A stretch of DNA of 64,000 bases from Podocnemis expansa (lineage: Eukaryota; Chordata; Testudines; Podocnemididae): positions 54,862,759 to 54,926,758 of the forward strand of contig ML681963.1 in NCBI GenBank assembly GCA_007922195.1, given 5' to 3'. A model generated the notes under the pieces. That model was not told where the DNA came from, made no database searches, and saw only the letters and a list, made by a program, of their open reading frames with translations. The stretch's first letter is position 1; each line of letters opens with the position of its first letter. Positions 41,203 through 55,557 of this stretch are shown in pieces. Position numbers and translations under genes: made by a program.

Positions 41203-44200
41203 ACTTTCCTGAGGCAATGCCCAGTGCTCAAAGCATGGTTCTAATGTCTCTCATGGACTGTGCATGGCTTACTGCAGTATAACTATTCCCCGGAATGTGG
41301 AAAGCAGGCAGTGAAGTGGATGGCTCCCATTCTGAATTTAGGAGCCCTGATTAAAAACAAAAACAAAACCTTTATCTTTAATTTTGCATCTCAAATAGGC
41401 TCTGAACCTCTCACCTCCTGCCTCCCACTCCCGCACAAATCATTTTGTGTCAAATGTGTCTCTGGCTTTTAAAAAGGGACGGTTTTAACCCTGTCATTGT
41501 GTTCTTTTAAATGGTTGGTTCAGTAACTTTAAGTGCACTTTATAGAAATAAAATTCTTAAAGCTGGGCAAAATAAACCCTAAACCCCAGTGGATTCATGG
41601 TACAAACCATCATCGCTTATCCCCTTTCGACAGGCAGATTTTTCTTCATTCCTAACTTGCCGGAGGGAGAACCCATCTGAGTTTCAACTTTGCACCCCTC
41701 TCACTAAAGCTTCCCCTTGGCAGCGGGTATAATCCTCATAGCCGCACGGTTTCACATACTTCATTATCATGTGTTTGTGGATTAAAGACCAGCCCCTGAA
41801 CACTCCTTTGTCCTTCCTATTGTTGGGCATTTTGCTCGCCTCTGCTTTAAACCTTGTAACCATTTTGCTGCCTTTTAAAATCAGTCTGAATAGGGGGTTG
41901 GATTGCAGAGAGGGAGGGGGCAAGTGGGTGGAAAGGGATCGGAGGCATTGAGGTTAAACTGAAGCATTGAGACTGCAGCTGCCCCATCTCAATATATTCC
42001 CAGTGACCCCACAGGCACAGTGGCAGAAATGAACATCGCTGGCAATGTGGCTGCCCAGGACAATACACCTGCTTGTTTGGGACAACCACTTTCATGCTTC
42101 TTGGGATTAGAGATTTTAAGTGTCGTTCCCAATTGTGTGGATAAACAGTCTTGTGAAAACTTGTTATCATGGCGAAAAGGGCCTGCCGCCACCCTTCGTC
42201 CCCAGCCTTTTGTCCAGGCAATTTTTATTGGCGGATTGGATTTGATGAGGTTTAAGGTTTATTCTAAGGACTCCATTGAAGAGCTGGTCCTTTGTCTTAT
42301 GCCGCCGACCGTGAAGAATATGGAACGTGGGCAAAAATAAATCTGCTTTTCACATGCATTTGTCACTGGAACACACAGGGACCACCAAACGCCAGCTGAG
42401 AGCTGTAGACTTTGATTTCCCCACAATGCTGGCCCTTGGCGTACAGCTCTGGCATGAATCTGCTAGCCCTCTCAGCTTTGGGGTCCAGTTCAAAACTTCC
42501 CTTCTTGTTTTTACAAACCCTCCATGGCGCAGCCTCAGCTCCTCTATCTGTTCTTTTCCCTGATACCTGGGCCTCACACATACTTTCCCTTTGTCCCTTT
42601 GCACAATATGCCCATCAACAGGGCTGTATGAAGGCAGAGGTGCTATAAATCCATACCTAGAGCCTCAGCTGAAGGCACAAGATGTCATGAAATCTCCAGT
42701 TTTCCGTAATTTAAAAAATGACATTCTCTTTGATTTATGGAAGCAAAGAAAACCTTGAAAGGGTAATACCTCCCCACTCCCCAAGTGTAACTGACATCTG
42801 CTTGGCTCTGAAGAGTGATTGAAACAATAGCTCTGAGACGTGTGAACTATCCCATTCATCAGGTAGAGGGCAGGACCACGAAGAGTGCTGTGGATGAGGC
42901 TGTGGTAGAGGAATAGGACAATAGGGGTCATATGTGGCCTATGTTTAAGGCCTCAGATTGCCTTAATTTGCCCCATTTTTATGATGTAAAATCCATTTTC
43001 CCAGCTGCGTCTGTCTCTCCCACTTGCTGCTTCTCCATTTGTTTTGAGGTCGTACGGGAAAAACCCTTCTCTCTTCCGCAACACCTCTGCCTCCTAACTT
43101 TTCTCTTTTCAGCTCACTTTTATTCATTATTTGGCTCTCCCTGTTATCTAACCATAAGGCATTCAGGGGATGAGGCTTGGTATGAAAAAGACAGTATGAA
43201 AAATAAATACATGTTGCCTTATCACGGGTAAGTGTTTCTGCATCCTGAGAGATCCATGGTTTTCTGTAGACATGCTTTCTAACTGGGAGTTGTCTTTTGT
43301 TTCAGGACGATGACTTGGAGAACAAGCTGTTACATGTGTGTCCACGTGTGTGTGTGTATCTTCACACCGATGGTAACTGTGTGTGATGTTTCCCACTGTG
43401 GGTCTGAGCCACTGTCTTTTCCAGTTGCCAGCCATGAGACCCGGCCCCTTGAGTTGAAGCTGTGGGGGCTGATGCATTCCATGGTGGAGGCTCCAGTTCA
43501 GTCAGTGACCATGACCAAGATGCTGGCCATCTCACACATATTTAGAGCACTATGAAAGGCAGCCATTTTGGTTCACAGGGGTTCATGCCAGCGTTAATTC
43601 TGGTCTGGTTTTAAATGGGTTTAATCCAAAATTTGACTGTAAAACTCAGTCCAAACCACTAAGACTCTGTTTCCATCCAAACCCACAACTGGGTCCATGA
43701 TCTCTGGAGACGGCACTCTGCTTACTTCAAAACTCAGGCAGGAACTGTCCCCTGAGATCACTCAAAACCCACCACACTTGAAACACGCTCATGTTGGGCG
43801 AAAGTGTTGTGCTCATGCTTAACAACGTCTTCACATTTTTTGTTTGATTTCTGGGCAAGGGGCATGAGCCCTGGTGGCCTTGGGGCCTCTTTGCTTGAGC
43901 GAGGAAGGCCATTCCTCAGCTCCAATAAAGAAGCGTGTTGGAGCAAGTTCTGTGTAATAAAGGTATATTCATTGGGAGCTTTTCCCAGATTAAAGACAGC
44001 CTCTAGGGCAAACCTCCCTCAGAAATTACCCTGTTGATTAATCTCTCCTAAAGTGACTGGTGATAAATGAAGTGACTTTGGGCCCTGCCAGTGGGGTTTG
44101 ATTTTTTGGAAGTGGGGAGGAAGCGGGTGGAGGAAACAGTTATGGAGCATCACATGCCCACGGGCTGCAGTTGCACACAGCAAACTACTAGAGTTCAAAC

Positions 44201-45735
44201 GCCATAGTGGTTTTGAAATCCTATCCTAGCCACGTCATGCTACCTTTTGCAAACTGAGCTGAAAGCAGAGGGAAGGGGTAGGGAGGGGCAGTTTGCTGTG
44301 TAATCTATATCATCAAGATGTGTTCTTAACTGAACACATTGGGAGGAATTTGGAAGCATGGAGAGAACAGACTTCAGGCCCAGAGGTGTTTGGTTTATGC
44401 CTAGAAGTGCCTGATGTGGGTGCTGCCATGTTAGCAATTTCTATTAGGATACATGAATGTTCATCTGTTTAAACGTAATAAGACAATTATTGCATGGGCG
44501 ATCCATTCTGCTCAATTACAGAGCCCGATTCCTGGAGTCTTGGGTTGGAAATCTACCCATGGTGCTCTGCTGAGCCTATCTCAGTAAAGATAAGATGCCT
44601 TTTGATATTTATACTCATGGATAGGGCTGCTGAATTAAAATGAAATGCCTGTTTAGGGCTTTTACGCTGCAGCTCCACCAAAGAACCTTTCCAAAGGAAA
44701 TTCTCTTTGGAAAGGGTTCCTATATCCCAAAGAAAAGAGAAGTGGGATCAAATGGCAGCCCCAATCCAAGCACTGCCAATCTGTAGACAATGTATTACAT
44801 TTCTGATCTGCCTCTGGTAGTAAATGCTCTCTGGAGAATAACAGAGGCTTATCCAGTGACCCCTCTCCAGTAGCCACAGAATATAAACAGCTGCAATAAA
44901 AATGGAAGAGAGAAGGTTAAACTCCAGGTTCCAACTTAGCCCCCCAGAGCATTGGAAATGCAGAGGTTTTGATTTGAGCATTAACTGGGTGCTCAAGGGC
45001 TGGTCAGAGCTGGGTCTAGTTCAGGAAGGGCCATCTCAGCTTTTCTTGATGCCATAGCAAAGTGGAACATGTAGTTCCCACAGTCACTCACACACTCAAA
45101 GTCTTGGAGCATTTCACATCCTCTAATAACACTTCACTGTCCCAGGTTCTCATGGTCTATTCTGCCCTGCTCAGAGAAGTTTGTTATGCAGCATTCCTTC
45201 AAACAGCTCTGTCAGCACGCTCAGAATTGACCCAAAGTCCTGAGTCAACACACCCACAGCTCTGCCAATGCACCTCAATACTGACTTACTACACCCCTGG
45301 TATCTTAGTCCTGGAACCCACCAAGCCTCCATATCCACAGGTTTGTGCATACACACGCTTACCCTGACCATTACCATCCTGAGTGCTTGAGCCCATAGCC
45401 CTTTCTTGGGCCAGAGCCCAGGGCACTTTCCTTTTTGTTTGTTCTTGTTCGTATGAATGCACATGGGCGTTCTGAGGGGGCTCAAGCCTCAAGCAGTCTG
45501 TGGCCTAGTTGTCCGTGGTTGTTCATCTTTAGACAACTAAGCTCCACCCAAAATGATCCTGCTGTTTTTTATTATTTGTAGTGCGGTATCTTCTAGGAAT
45601 CCTAGTGGTGCACCAGAACCCTTTGGCGTTAGGTTTTGTACAACACAGAACAAATAGATTATCCCTTCCCCAAAGACGTTGTAACCTATAAGACAAGAGG
45701 AAACAGACAAGGGAATGCTAAGACAATGCTGGCTC
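41203..45735. other. Unassigned non-genic DNA
   Basis: The longest stretch without a classified repeat. Overlapping frames on both strands (for example 42020-42340 and 41847-42221) lack motifs and cover one another. If the window holds unrecognised exons or conserved regulatory DNA, this is the likeliest place, but I see no direct evidence for either. Confidence 0.4.
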
Positions 45736-46060
45736 AGTGCAGATTCCTGGGCCAGAAGGGACCACTGTGATTATCTAGTCCCACCTCCTGTATAAACAGG
45801 CCAGATAACTTCTTCAAATTAAGGCATGTTTTCCAGATCTCTAATAATTCTTTGGATTCTTCTCTGAAACTTCTTTCATTTGTGATCATCAAACTGTGGG
45901 CACCGGAACTGGACACCAGATTCCATTCATGGCTGTACCAGAGACAGACATAGAGCTAAAATAACCTCTCTACTCCCACTTGAGATTTTTCTGGTTATGT
46001 ATCCCAGGATCACACTAGTTCTTTTGGCTCATGTTCAGCTGTTTATGATAAGCAATGGTT
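45735..46060 (-). mobile_element. Old CR1-like LINE 3' region (minus strand)
   Basis: TGGGCCAGAAGGGACCACTG, then TTATCTAGTCCCACCTCCTG and CAGGCCAGATAACTTCTTC match a minus-strand CR1 tail subtype. Farther in, ACCGGAACTGGACACCAGAT and TATCCCAGGATCACACTAG fit the CR1 region upstream. Confidence 0.7.
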
Positions 46061-46064
46061 TCAG

Positions 46065-46970
46065 CACATCCGTTTTCTAATTCATCTGTTCCAGGAGTAC
46101 CTTTCATTCTACGATCTAAAAGAACTTAAGCCTTGCAGCCTGCCAGGTAGGTATGAGGGAAACTTCTCCCACACTAAAATGCAGCTGCCTCTGAGGTGGA
46201 ATAGCAGCAGTTTATCGCTGCCCATTGGGTTGAGATGGGAAAGAATACTGTGAAACCGCAGACTGGCAGGAAAAATTATCTGAGTGAGAATTTAGCCAGG
46301 ACGTTCAGACTAACACTACAAACACAGGACACATCTCATGCAGCCAAACCAACAGAGGAAGAATCTCATGTCAAAAGAATAGTGCAATAGTTCCCTGTTT
46401 GGGCAGCCCTCAGGTGCTACAAATGCAGGGCTGATATTTGTACTACAGATTGGCTAGCAGACAGTAAGTGCAGAGACTCTGAGCAACTGAGCACAGATGG
46501 AGCTGGCTCAGGAACAACATTTCCAGGGACCTCTGACACTTCACTTCGCAGAGCAGCTGCCCTGACCCTCCTGGGGCAGAGGGAATGGAAGCACGTAGTT
46601 AGGGCCCTCTGCATGGATGGCTCATTTCCTTGCTTTAATGCTTAATGTGCATGAAGAAATTCCAGTCAATCAGTCTGCATCATTCCAGACTCATGTGCAC
46701 AGGTGGCCTTCTCCTGCTGGCTAGCTCAGCAAGCAGAGGAAACCAAGAAGTGAGAGCAGGAAAACAATTAAAGGTGTCTCCAGCACAGATGCACAGTAGT
46801 AAAATCCTGCTTTAGCAACCAGGTGAATAGTGAGGCTGACACAAGGGGTTTGTTGCTAGTAATGATCATGTAGGGCCAGAACCTACATGCCCCTTTGCAG
46901 ACATATAAGAGGACACACTTCACAATTTTATCATCCAAGAAGGCAAGTGTGGTTGAGTAGCCAGGGAGTC
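46065..46970. other. Unassigned non-genic DNA
   Basis: No supported gene or repeat. Confidence 0.45.
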
Positions 46971-46974
46971 AGCA

Positions 46975-47130
46975 CTGGGAGTCTCTGGTACTAAGCAACT
47001 CACTTCCTTTCACTGTACCTCAGTTTCCCTAACTATCAAATGGAAATAATGAAATTGCCCTTACTATGTGAAGCACCTTTAGTTCTGCAAATGGTGAGCT
47101 CTGTATAAGAACTGTGCATTATAGTGTGTA
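46975..47130 (+). mobile_element. MIR/CORE-SINE-like element
   Basis: TACCTCAGTTTCCCTAACTA, then AAATGGAAATAATGAAATTG and AGCTCTGTATAAGAACTGTG. Core and tail are present and the head is weak. Confidence 0.68.
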
Positions 47131-47134
47131 CAGA

Positions 47135-48180
47135 TAAGCTAGATTGGTAGGGAATTCATGTGATAAAATCCTGTGCCTTTTGACCATTTAGCTGGTCACT
47201 CTGTAAAGGAACCAGCTGGTGTGCAATGTGGTGAGCAAAGGAGGCATATGCTGAAGGTGGCTGAAGGCTCCATGGAGCTGGTGGAATTTGGGGTGGAGGT
47301 AGCACAATGTATACGAACATGGAAGCTCTTCGCAAATGGAGAGGCATGAAATGTGGCACAAGAAGCTCCTTGGAGAGGTCAGAAGAGAAGCTCTGGTGAG
47401 TGTTGGCACAGGCAAGAAAGGAAGATAAGTGATTAAAAAATTGCTCAGAAAGTTATCAGGAGAAGAACCTTGAACTTTGTACAGGTGAATCAGGGAAAAC
47501 ATCTGCCCTTTTTCTAGCCCCTTTCACCTTAGAATCTCATAACTTTTAAATCATTCATCCATACTCTCCCCCTGACACCAGCAACTCTGTGGAATATTAA
47601 TACTTTGCAAATGATGCACAAGCCAACACTGTTCTCTTGGAATGGGTTTGTTAGCAGTAACTAGTGACTACAGACTTCAGACCAAGGATGTCCAGCCTAT
47701 AGGGTGCTTTGCTTTAACTATTCTTTATTCCTGCTGTGCAACTGGCCACCTAAGTTATGTGATTGATGATGTTTGTGTGTTCTGATCTGACTGTTCAGGA
47801 ATAAACTGAAGAACAACTCTGAATGCTGTTCTTAGGTGAAAATCACAGCACTAAAATTTGCTCCACTTTTAGACTCTGTGAATGTTTTGTCCAATCTAAA
47901 GGCAGGTTCCTGCATGGTTCTGGATAACAGTGACCCTACAGAGCAAATGGGTGTCTTCACCCATGGATGTATTTGCAGCCCACATCTTTTGATATGTAAC
48001 CAGCTCTAACTGTGTTTTGCAATTTAAACTAGGGAAAGGTGAGACACAGAAAAGTTATATGACTTATATGCAAATCAAAGGACCATAGCTCTCTTTCGAA
48101 AAGCTTGCTATAGCTCAGACAAAAGTTATGGACTTGGTGTAGAAATTATTGGATGAAGTTCTCTGACTAGTGCTAAGCAG
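47135..48180. other. Unassigned non-genic DNA
   Basis: No supported gene or repeat. Confidence 0.45.
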
Positions 48181-48235
48181 GAGTCAGAACAGATGATCAT
48201 CCTGGTCCTTTCTGGCCTTAAAATGAAGATACTCA
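48140..48235 (+). mobile_element. Old CR1 3' tail
   Basis: GAACAGATGATCATCCTGGT followed by CCTTTCTGGCCTTAAAAT is the plus-strand form of the CR1 tail subtype also seen (minus) near 45750. Confidence 0.65.
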
Positions 48236-48239
48236 GGAT

Positions 48240-48345
48240 TATGGACTCCCAGTCCCCCACCCAGTCCTCCATGAACAAGAATTACAACCCAGGCCAACAG
48301 TCCGGTGCTCTAACTAACCACTAGCCCACATCCTCCGCCAATCAC
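48240..48345 (-). mobile_element. MIR-like SINE fragment (minus)
   Basis: ACTCCCAGTCCCCCACCCAG, then CAACAGTCCGGTGCTCTAAC and TAACCACTAGCCCACA correspond to the reverse complement of the SINE head. Confidence 0.55.
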
Positions 48346-48349
48346 TGAC

Positions 48350-51300
48350 ACAACACTGCCTCTTTCAAGATGTGGGGCAAAAGTGCCATCTGCAGGAAAT
48401 TCTTCTTTCCCTTTCCCCTGTCCAATTTTCACAAGTGCAGAAGGCTTACAGGCCTATTAACTTCCCTGCAGATTGATGTTTCCCTGTCCCCTGCCTGCCT
48501 CCATTTTGCTGTCAGGTAGGATTTTCGCCATGTGACAGGTTTCTTTCTGTGAGGGAGCATTGCACACCCCATCATAGGCTGTGCTCGGCAGCCTTTTGCT
48601 GTCACATTGTGTTACTTGTGTCAGGAGAATTGATTGATGAAACTTGTTTTTTGACTCTCACTCTTTCTGCAAGATTCCCATTTGCTATCCAGCCTTGTTC
48701 ATTCCAGTGACAAATGTACAAACACCCAAGCCTTTACCCTGGGCAGGAAGAAGAAAACTGCTTGAGTATAGTTGTCTTTGCAACATTTTCTTTCCTTAGC
48801 TGAACTGAAAGCAGTCTCTTTTGCCTGTGTGGTACGCACATCAGCTCTCCACGGCTTTGCACAGGAGTCACCTACATAGGTTCTGTCCCCCTCTAATGAC
48901 TGCTCTATGTAAGAAGATAAAATCCTGCTATTTCTACCAGCAAGGGGATTTACCCCTGAGATCAAGGAGGAGCGGGCTATGCAGAAGGTCCCAGGTTCAG
49001 TCCCTGTGATGATTCTTGAAATGTGGAGCATAGCCCCTGTGTTGCAAACAATGAAAGGAACTTCCCACATAGTGCTGGCAGAGAGAGGCTTCATCCTTCA
49101 GCAAAGGCTCTGAGTTCTATTGCTGTGACAGATGTGAGATGGGAATGATTGTCAGACTACTGTAGCATACGATTACCCGTGATTTGTTCCTCCCAGAACA
49201 GGTTTTGCCTGCTGTCTCAGTTTATGTAAGCCTGCGGGTGCAACAGAAAACAATTCTTAGCCAGCCTGCAGGCATCCTTTTGGAACTGGACCCCGGATGT
49301 GTCTGGGGGCCTCATTCCCCTTCTCTCCTCATTTATATCTGTGTTGTTTCATTGAGGTGCATGGAGCTGCTTCCCCCGCACCCTGTGTGGCTGAGCTCAG
49401 AGTCAAAGGCCCCAGCTAGGGCAGCAGTTAAAATCCAAAGAGGTGAAATGCAGAGCAGAATTGGACCCTCCTCACTTTGCATGTCCCTAGCCCAAGCATG
49501 CCGCATATCTCTACCAGCAGAGCTTGGATCTGAAGGAGTCCATGTTGCTGGCCCAGCCCACTCCCTGTTGCAGGTGGGGTGTCATAAGCAGTGCCTGGTT
49601 TTGAGCAACTGCTAGCAAAGAGGACAGGTGAATTTGGAGCAAGGTCAGAGCAACTGAGAGACCACCCAGCATGGGGCCACGGACCTGATGGATTGTGATT
49701 AGTGGTTTGAGGCTTCAATGTGTGCGAAGGGGGAAGGTTTGTAAAATATGAGCCCCATAGTCATTGTTGTCATCGTCAGTACGATTACCCTGTGTTGTCC
49801 ATCTCGGCTCTAGCATGTACTGTGCAAGACTCAGGTGTTTGTTGGGGGGGCTGGCATTTTTTGCTGGATTTCAAGGCACCTTCTTGTCCCTAGCTCCTAT
49901 GAGTAGTGCAGAGAGTGCATCCCTCTTCTGATTTTTCTGAGCCTCTTTGATTCTTGCCTTAGGGAGGTTTTTGGTAACAGCCATATGTGGAGGGGGGAGA
50001 TGTTTGGGAGGGAATAATTAGTGGCTGACGCTAGATTTGGAGCAAGCAGACCCTGCACATTTTTACCAACTCTCAATTCTCTCTCCATTTATTTTTGTCC
50101 CCTCTCCTCCTTCCCCCACCACACAGTCTCAGCTGCCTGATGAATGAAGGATGGTTTTTTAAGCCTTTTTCACCCCCAAGGCCTGGCTTGGCTGCTATCA
50201 CTAGGATAAATGCAGGCTTTTCGGCCTAGAGCAGAACAGACAGAGTCTCCCCCGTCCCCCTCCTTGAGTCAGGTTATCAATCCAAGCTCAGAATCACTAG
50301 CACCAGGCTGGGTTCTCTCCACTGGGAGCCCTTTTCTTGCCCTCTGGCCACAAGTAAGACCAGTGTGACTTAATTCTACACAGTATCAACACCAAACAGA
50401 CTCAGCCCAGTGCTACTGGCTTCTCTTAATTCGTCTTTGTGCTCCTCTTTTCCATTAATTTTAAAAAAAACAACCTTTCTCTTTCTCTGTACATCTCTAT
50501 ATTATGTGCTGGGTGCAGTAGGGTCTATTTATTTTGTTTGTTTGTTTTTCTCTTGCATTCCCCTCTTTTCACTGCCCCAGAGAAAACAAAGGAGACAGAA
50601 AATCAGATTGGATCTCCCTGCTCTGCTCCAGCAGAGGGTTGGAAAGTTTTTGAGAAAAAACCCTCCTGCAGCTGCTGAGATGAAAGGACCTATCTGGATA
50701 TCAGAACTGCTTTATTTGAGCTTTGGCATGACCCAGAAAGTGCCCCTGTGCTCTCTATCTAAAAGACAGCATCATCTCTTCCCCAATCCCATTGTATGTT
50801 TGGCCAGCATCAATCAAGAATGAGGATATCACCACTTCCAACCCAGGACTGGAACTGTGTCATGTAAAAGGACTTTTTAAGGGCAAAATAAAATAAGCAG
50901 AGCCCTCAGTGGGTTTCTACATTTTTTAATCCCTGTTTGGCCATATCATTTCTGCTTTAATACCAAAATGTGACTTCAGACCATGAGTAAGAGCTGAAAG
51001 GTGCTTTTCCCTCTCTGCTCCTTCCATACAGAGATGTAATTAGGGCAGATTGGAGAAAATGTAGAGACTAGCCTAAAATGAAAAATTTCAGCATGGCCAT
51101 TGATGGGGGATGATTAGAACTGGGGTTTGGTTTGAATCTACAAGATAAAATAACCCTATCTCCACCACCCCTGGTCTCCAGGTCTTTGGCTCCTTCTGCA
51201 CTTCCAGGTTCTAACCTAGACCAGGCAGAACACTCTGGGAGAGGCCATTTTTGTTGTGTTTCCATCCACGATTGAGGATGTCAGTGTCCCACAAGAAGGC

Positions 51301-53330
51301 CGATCTTGTGACATTCTCTGCCTGGTTTTGCAATCCATAGACTGTTCCCACATACACTGGCTCTGAGTTTGGGGCTGGCAGTTCAGATCAGTGACCAAAC
51401 CGTTGGGTGCTGATCCAAATCAAACCCATATTCAGAACCTTCTCACTTTGCTCTTGCAGAATGTCAAAGAAAGAGAATCATATAACTGCTTAGACTTCTG
51501 GCTTGCAGTATAACAGTAAGGCCATAAAGGGCTATACAAAGCTGAGCTGCCAAATTCTGAGCCTGGAATGTGCATTGCAAACCATACTGCATCCTGGGCA
51601 GCCAGGACAGGCAGGAGGACAGATCCAAAACGGACATTAGTGAATCCCCAAACTGCCTGCTGGAAGCTAGTAAGGCACGCACATTAACTAAATAACTGAA
51701 GGGCAAAAGTCTGCAAACCAAAGGGGAGGGACTGGGGTGAGCCCTGCTTGGTTCTTGGGGGTAACTCTGCTCCTGCCCTCATTGTGCTGGTGGATTCAGA
51801 GTAGTTTTTAAACATCCAGTTTGCAAGGCCATTTGCACTGTACTTGTACGTTACTTCATTTCATAGTGTATAAGGGGTCTCAACAGCGACAGCAACAGCC
51901 CTATTCTCTGCTTTACACTTCACCCTGAAGGCACCTGACACACGTTGCAAACTAGATACAGCACCAGCATCCTGATGTAAAGGGCAGAGCCAAACATCCC
52001 ATAGACAGCTTGGTAACTGGGAAGGGAGCAGGGGACATTTTGGATAAAGAGATTGGGCTAATTTCTCCATTCCTGCCAGAAAGTACCATGAGATTTTTCT
52101 AATTAATCTGGTAACGGTTGTACCAAATTTAGAGGTGCAATTCATTAAGTAGTATTCTCTTGAATGTTCCTGTAGAGCCACAGTTTTTAAGATATCAGCT
52201 GAAACACTGATACATAGTAAACTACATGGGACTCATCTGATTATTAGCTCCTTGGAAGAATGACGTGCCACCTTGGACTCTGCTGGGAGCTGAACCTCTT
52301 GTTCCAGAGATCTAGGTACTTCAACTCTGATCTTAAAACTACTGAGGCATTCCCTCCAGCAAGGCAGCAATTGCAGCATACAGAGAATGCATTATGATAT
52401 AATGATGTGCACTGGGCCCTGAGGCAATCTTTGCAGCCTTGATGGCAAAAGATTAACCGAGAGTTTTATTGCTTCTTTTCCAGTGATCTTTACTCCCAGC
52501 TGTTTTCTCCAGATGATCTGGATTCCTGTGTCTAGCCTAAAGAACAAATCTCTGGGTACCCACAATGCTCAGATCTTAAAAGTGCAGGGCACCCACAGTT
52601 CCCAAGGCCCAAAGGGAGTTTCAGATGCTCCACATGTCTCAAGAGTGGACCCAAGTAGGAGGAACCCTCAAGGACCGTCCATGGACTCCTTAGGAGAGCC
52701 CAGGCTTGATCTGATTTGTTTAGGCACAAGCAAAGGACCAGCTACAGTAAGTTGTTATGCAGCACCATTGAATTCCTCCCTATTTTCATCTTAAGGGAAC
52801 TTGGCAAAGGATGGCAATAAATGCAGTCATTCAAAATAGCTGAGTGGAATGAATATGCATCCTCTGGTTGCCTGAATGAGTTCACTGCCATTAAACACCA
52901 TATGACGTGTCCTCAGCAGGTGAAGCAGAGTGGTGCTGGTTTATTAAAGTATTCTCTCTCTCTTTCTCTCTTTCCCCACTTTGAGCCAAAAGTAGTCTCA
53001 CAAGATTCTGGCCACATTAGGACTTTGAACCAGAACACTTTTTAGTCCATTCTGGGTTTGGATCTACACTGGTACCATCCCATGGGGCTGGCTTTTGAGC
53101 CAGGGGTCAGAATCTGCCACTTCTTCATTCAGAACATTCAAAGCGACTTGGATTTGTGGAGCTGGTTTTGGATCCATCTGTGTTTCCAATCTCCTTAGAT
53201 ACATGCTACATCCTTGTGTCCAGATTCCCTGGAAATCGGCACCTTAACAATGCCAGTAGTAATAACACTCCAATAATGATTACTGATATAAGTAGCATGG
53301 GGTAAATGATTGATCATAGAGCCATCACAG
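48350..53330. other. Unassigned non-genic DNA
   Basis: About 5 kb without a gene or well-defined repeat. A CT-rich low-complexity run lies at about 52950-52977. GCTATGCAGAAGGTCCCAGG (near 48976) resembles a SINE head but has no continuing core. Confidence 0.4.
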
Positions 53331-53334
53331 AGTC

Positions 53335-53590
53335 CAAGGCATGAAGAGGCAGTATGGCTCAGCGGAGAGGGCACATATTGGGTCAGAAGAGCTGGTGTTC
53401 AGTCCTTGATTCTGTGTAACCTTCACCAAGTCACTTCCTCGCTCTGTGATTGTTTCTTTTCCTCCCCTTTGTCTGGATTGCAAACTCTTTGGAGCTGGAG
53501 CTGTCTTTCACTGTTTCCTTGTGGTGCTGTCTTTCACTGAATTCTTGTGCAGCACCTAGCACTGAGGAATGTCTGATGCTATAGTCATAG
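53335..53590 (+). mobile_element. MIR-type SINE
   Basis: GAGGCAGTATGGCTCAGCGG head, CACCAAGTCACTTCCTCGCT core, and TTGTGCAGCACCTAGCACTG tail. The head TGGCTCAGCGG and GGTGTTCAGTCC are recognisable A-box and B-box-like remnants of the tRNA-derived promoter. The middle has a short duplication of GTGCTGTCTTTCACTG-like sequence. Confidence 0.78.
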
Positions 53591-53594
53591 AAAT

Positions 53595-55435
53595 AATAGG
53601 AACCTCTCCAGCCCAGCTGCTCTGTTTAAACATTATAGGAGGACTGTCACTAATTCTGGCCAAATTTTTTATTCATATTCTTGTTTCTATTGAAAATAAA
53701 ACAAAAAGTTAGGGCCATATCCTTCGTTAGCGTAAATCAACCTGGCTCCTTTGAGCTCAGTGAAGCCCCAGCTGTTCACATCCACTGTGGATCTGACATC
53801 TGCACAGTCCCTTCACTCTAAAAAACGTGGGGGGAAAAAGGACACAATTTCCGGACCCTTTCCTACCCAAAAAGTGCTTGGCAAATTCTCTACACCAGCA
53901 GAAGTTTGTGAGGGAGGGGCTGGGCTGTTGCTTTTATTTTTTTTCCAGGGAGCCGTGCTGCAAAGAGCCCGATTTATAAGATTTCTCTATCATTAAAATG
54001 TAAATGAAAACAGACATGAAAACAATCTGAATTTCCAGCCGAGTTGCTCTTGCTTAATATTCTACCCTGGAGGGAGATGTGTGGAAGCAACTACATTTCA
54101 AACAGAATCATTAAAGAAGGCAGTCTCAAACTGTGTTTTCATCAGATACTATGGCATAGTTAAACACTCAGTATCTTGCCCATCATGGTGCTGCTGTAAA
54201 AGAGACAAGAGGGAAACAGCTTCAGAGAAGAAACATCAAAATTAGGGAGCCAAGGAATAGCAATCTTAGTTGGGTCTCTCTCTGTGTGTGTGTGTGTGTG
54301 TGTGCAACCTCTGCACATGTCTATTTGTATACACGTGGGACTCATGTCTTCACATGGGAGAGTCTATGTAGATCTGTGTACACACCCACATGAGCTAACA
54401 TGTTTGCGTGACTGCACTGTGGGGCATGTTGTCTGTGTGTGCGCGTGTCTCTGCGTATCTTGGCATGCCTTTTAAGTGTGCCTTGAGTGATCACGTGGAC
54501 TAGGGACGTGTTTGTGTTGGCATATGAATGTCTGTATTTAGACGCATTCTGTAGTCTGAAAACATACCATGTTGCCTGAATGTGAATGGAGACTTTCAAA
54601 CCATTCCCTGACATTTTAGGAACACAGGCATGGCAAATACTAAACAAAACCCTAATATTCCCCAAGTCTGCCTACAACCTGCTCTCTGTTCTGTGCTGCA
54701 CACATCTTCCAGGATTTTCCTGGTAGGCTGCAGGCAAAGGTGACTGTGTTTTCATACAGCAAACACAATGAGTCTAAAACCACATATACCAGAGGGGAGT
54801 GAGACGCAGAGCTTGAAAAAATGTAAATCATGGTTAAGTCCTGTTCCAGTCAAACACCTTGGTGGGATAGCAAGAGGGCTGAGCTGTTTTGCGTGAATCA
54901 GTAGCGCAATATTTGCAACCCTAATAAGCTGAAATGTCAACTGACCTGTCTTGGCGGGCACAAAATCGCTCCAAGGGCTTTTTTGTTTCTATTTAATTTA
55001 GCATGGAGAGGTCAACATTGTCAGCTGAAATGCACAGGTGCTGCAGGTTGCAGAATTGACTTCAAAGGTCCAAATATTCTAGGGGTGCAGCTCACCGAAC
55101 CAGGTTTCTTTTTTATCTCATAGATGGTTCCTCATGAAACATGCATGATGCTAAGGGGCTTCTGCAGAGGGTCTGCCATTTTGTTTGATTGCCTCTGGTA
55201 TTTCATTTATCATTCCACAGATAAAACCAAACCCGATGCAGCAGCGTGGTTGTTCTATTAAGGAAATTCCTTATTGCTCAGTCAGGCAAACAGGATGGTA
55301 GGGGGCCCAAAGAATCACAAAACCTCCACTGTCAGATGAATGCTTTAATTTAAAAATTTGGCACCATAATGGATAATACCCAATTCAACATGGTCCAGAG
55401 ATCCCCTAAACTGTTTGTCTCCACAATGCTCTCTA
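53595..55435. other. Unassigned non-genic DNA with (TG)n
   Basis: A (TG)n microsatellite at about 54279-54304 is followed by several hundred bases rich in TGTGTG/CATG-like units. No gene supported. Confidence 0.45.
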
Positions 55436-55557
55436 ATTTCTTCTTTATCGCATGAGCTTTTGTGGAAGAAAATCCCACTTGGTCAGATGCTTTGAAGATG
55501 TTGAAGATTTGAAGGGATTTTCTCCCACGGAAGCTCACGTGATAAATAAATTTGTTA

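Noticed and set aside
42020..42340. 106-codon frame as a possible exon
   Set aside because: No motif, no family match, an overlapping frame of similar size on the other strand (41847-42221), and no clear splice boundaries.
48905..49010. tRNA-derived SINE head near GGTCCCAGGTTCAGTCC
   Set aside because: Resembles a B-box, but no A-box at proper spacing and no SINE body follows.
49184..49615. 143-codon frame as a gene
   Set aside because: No recognisable domain or promoter, covered by an opposite-strand frame, and no supporting context.
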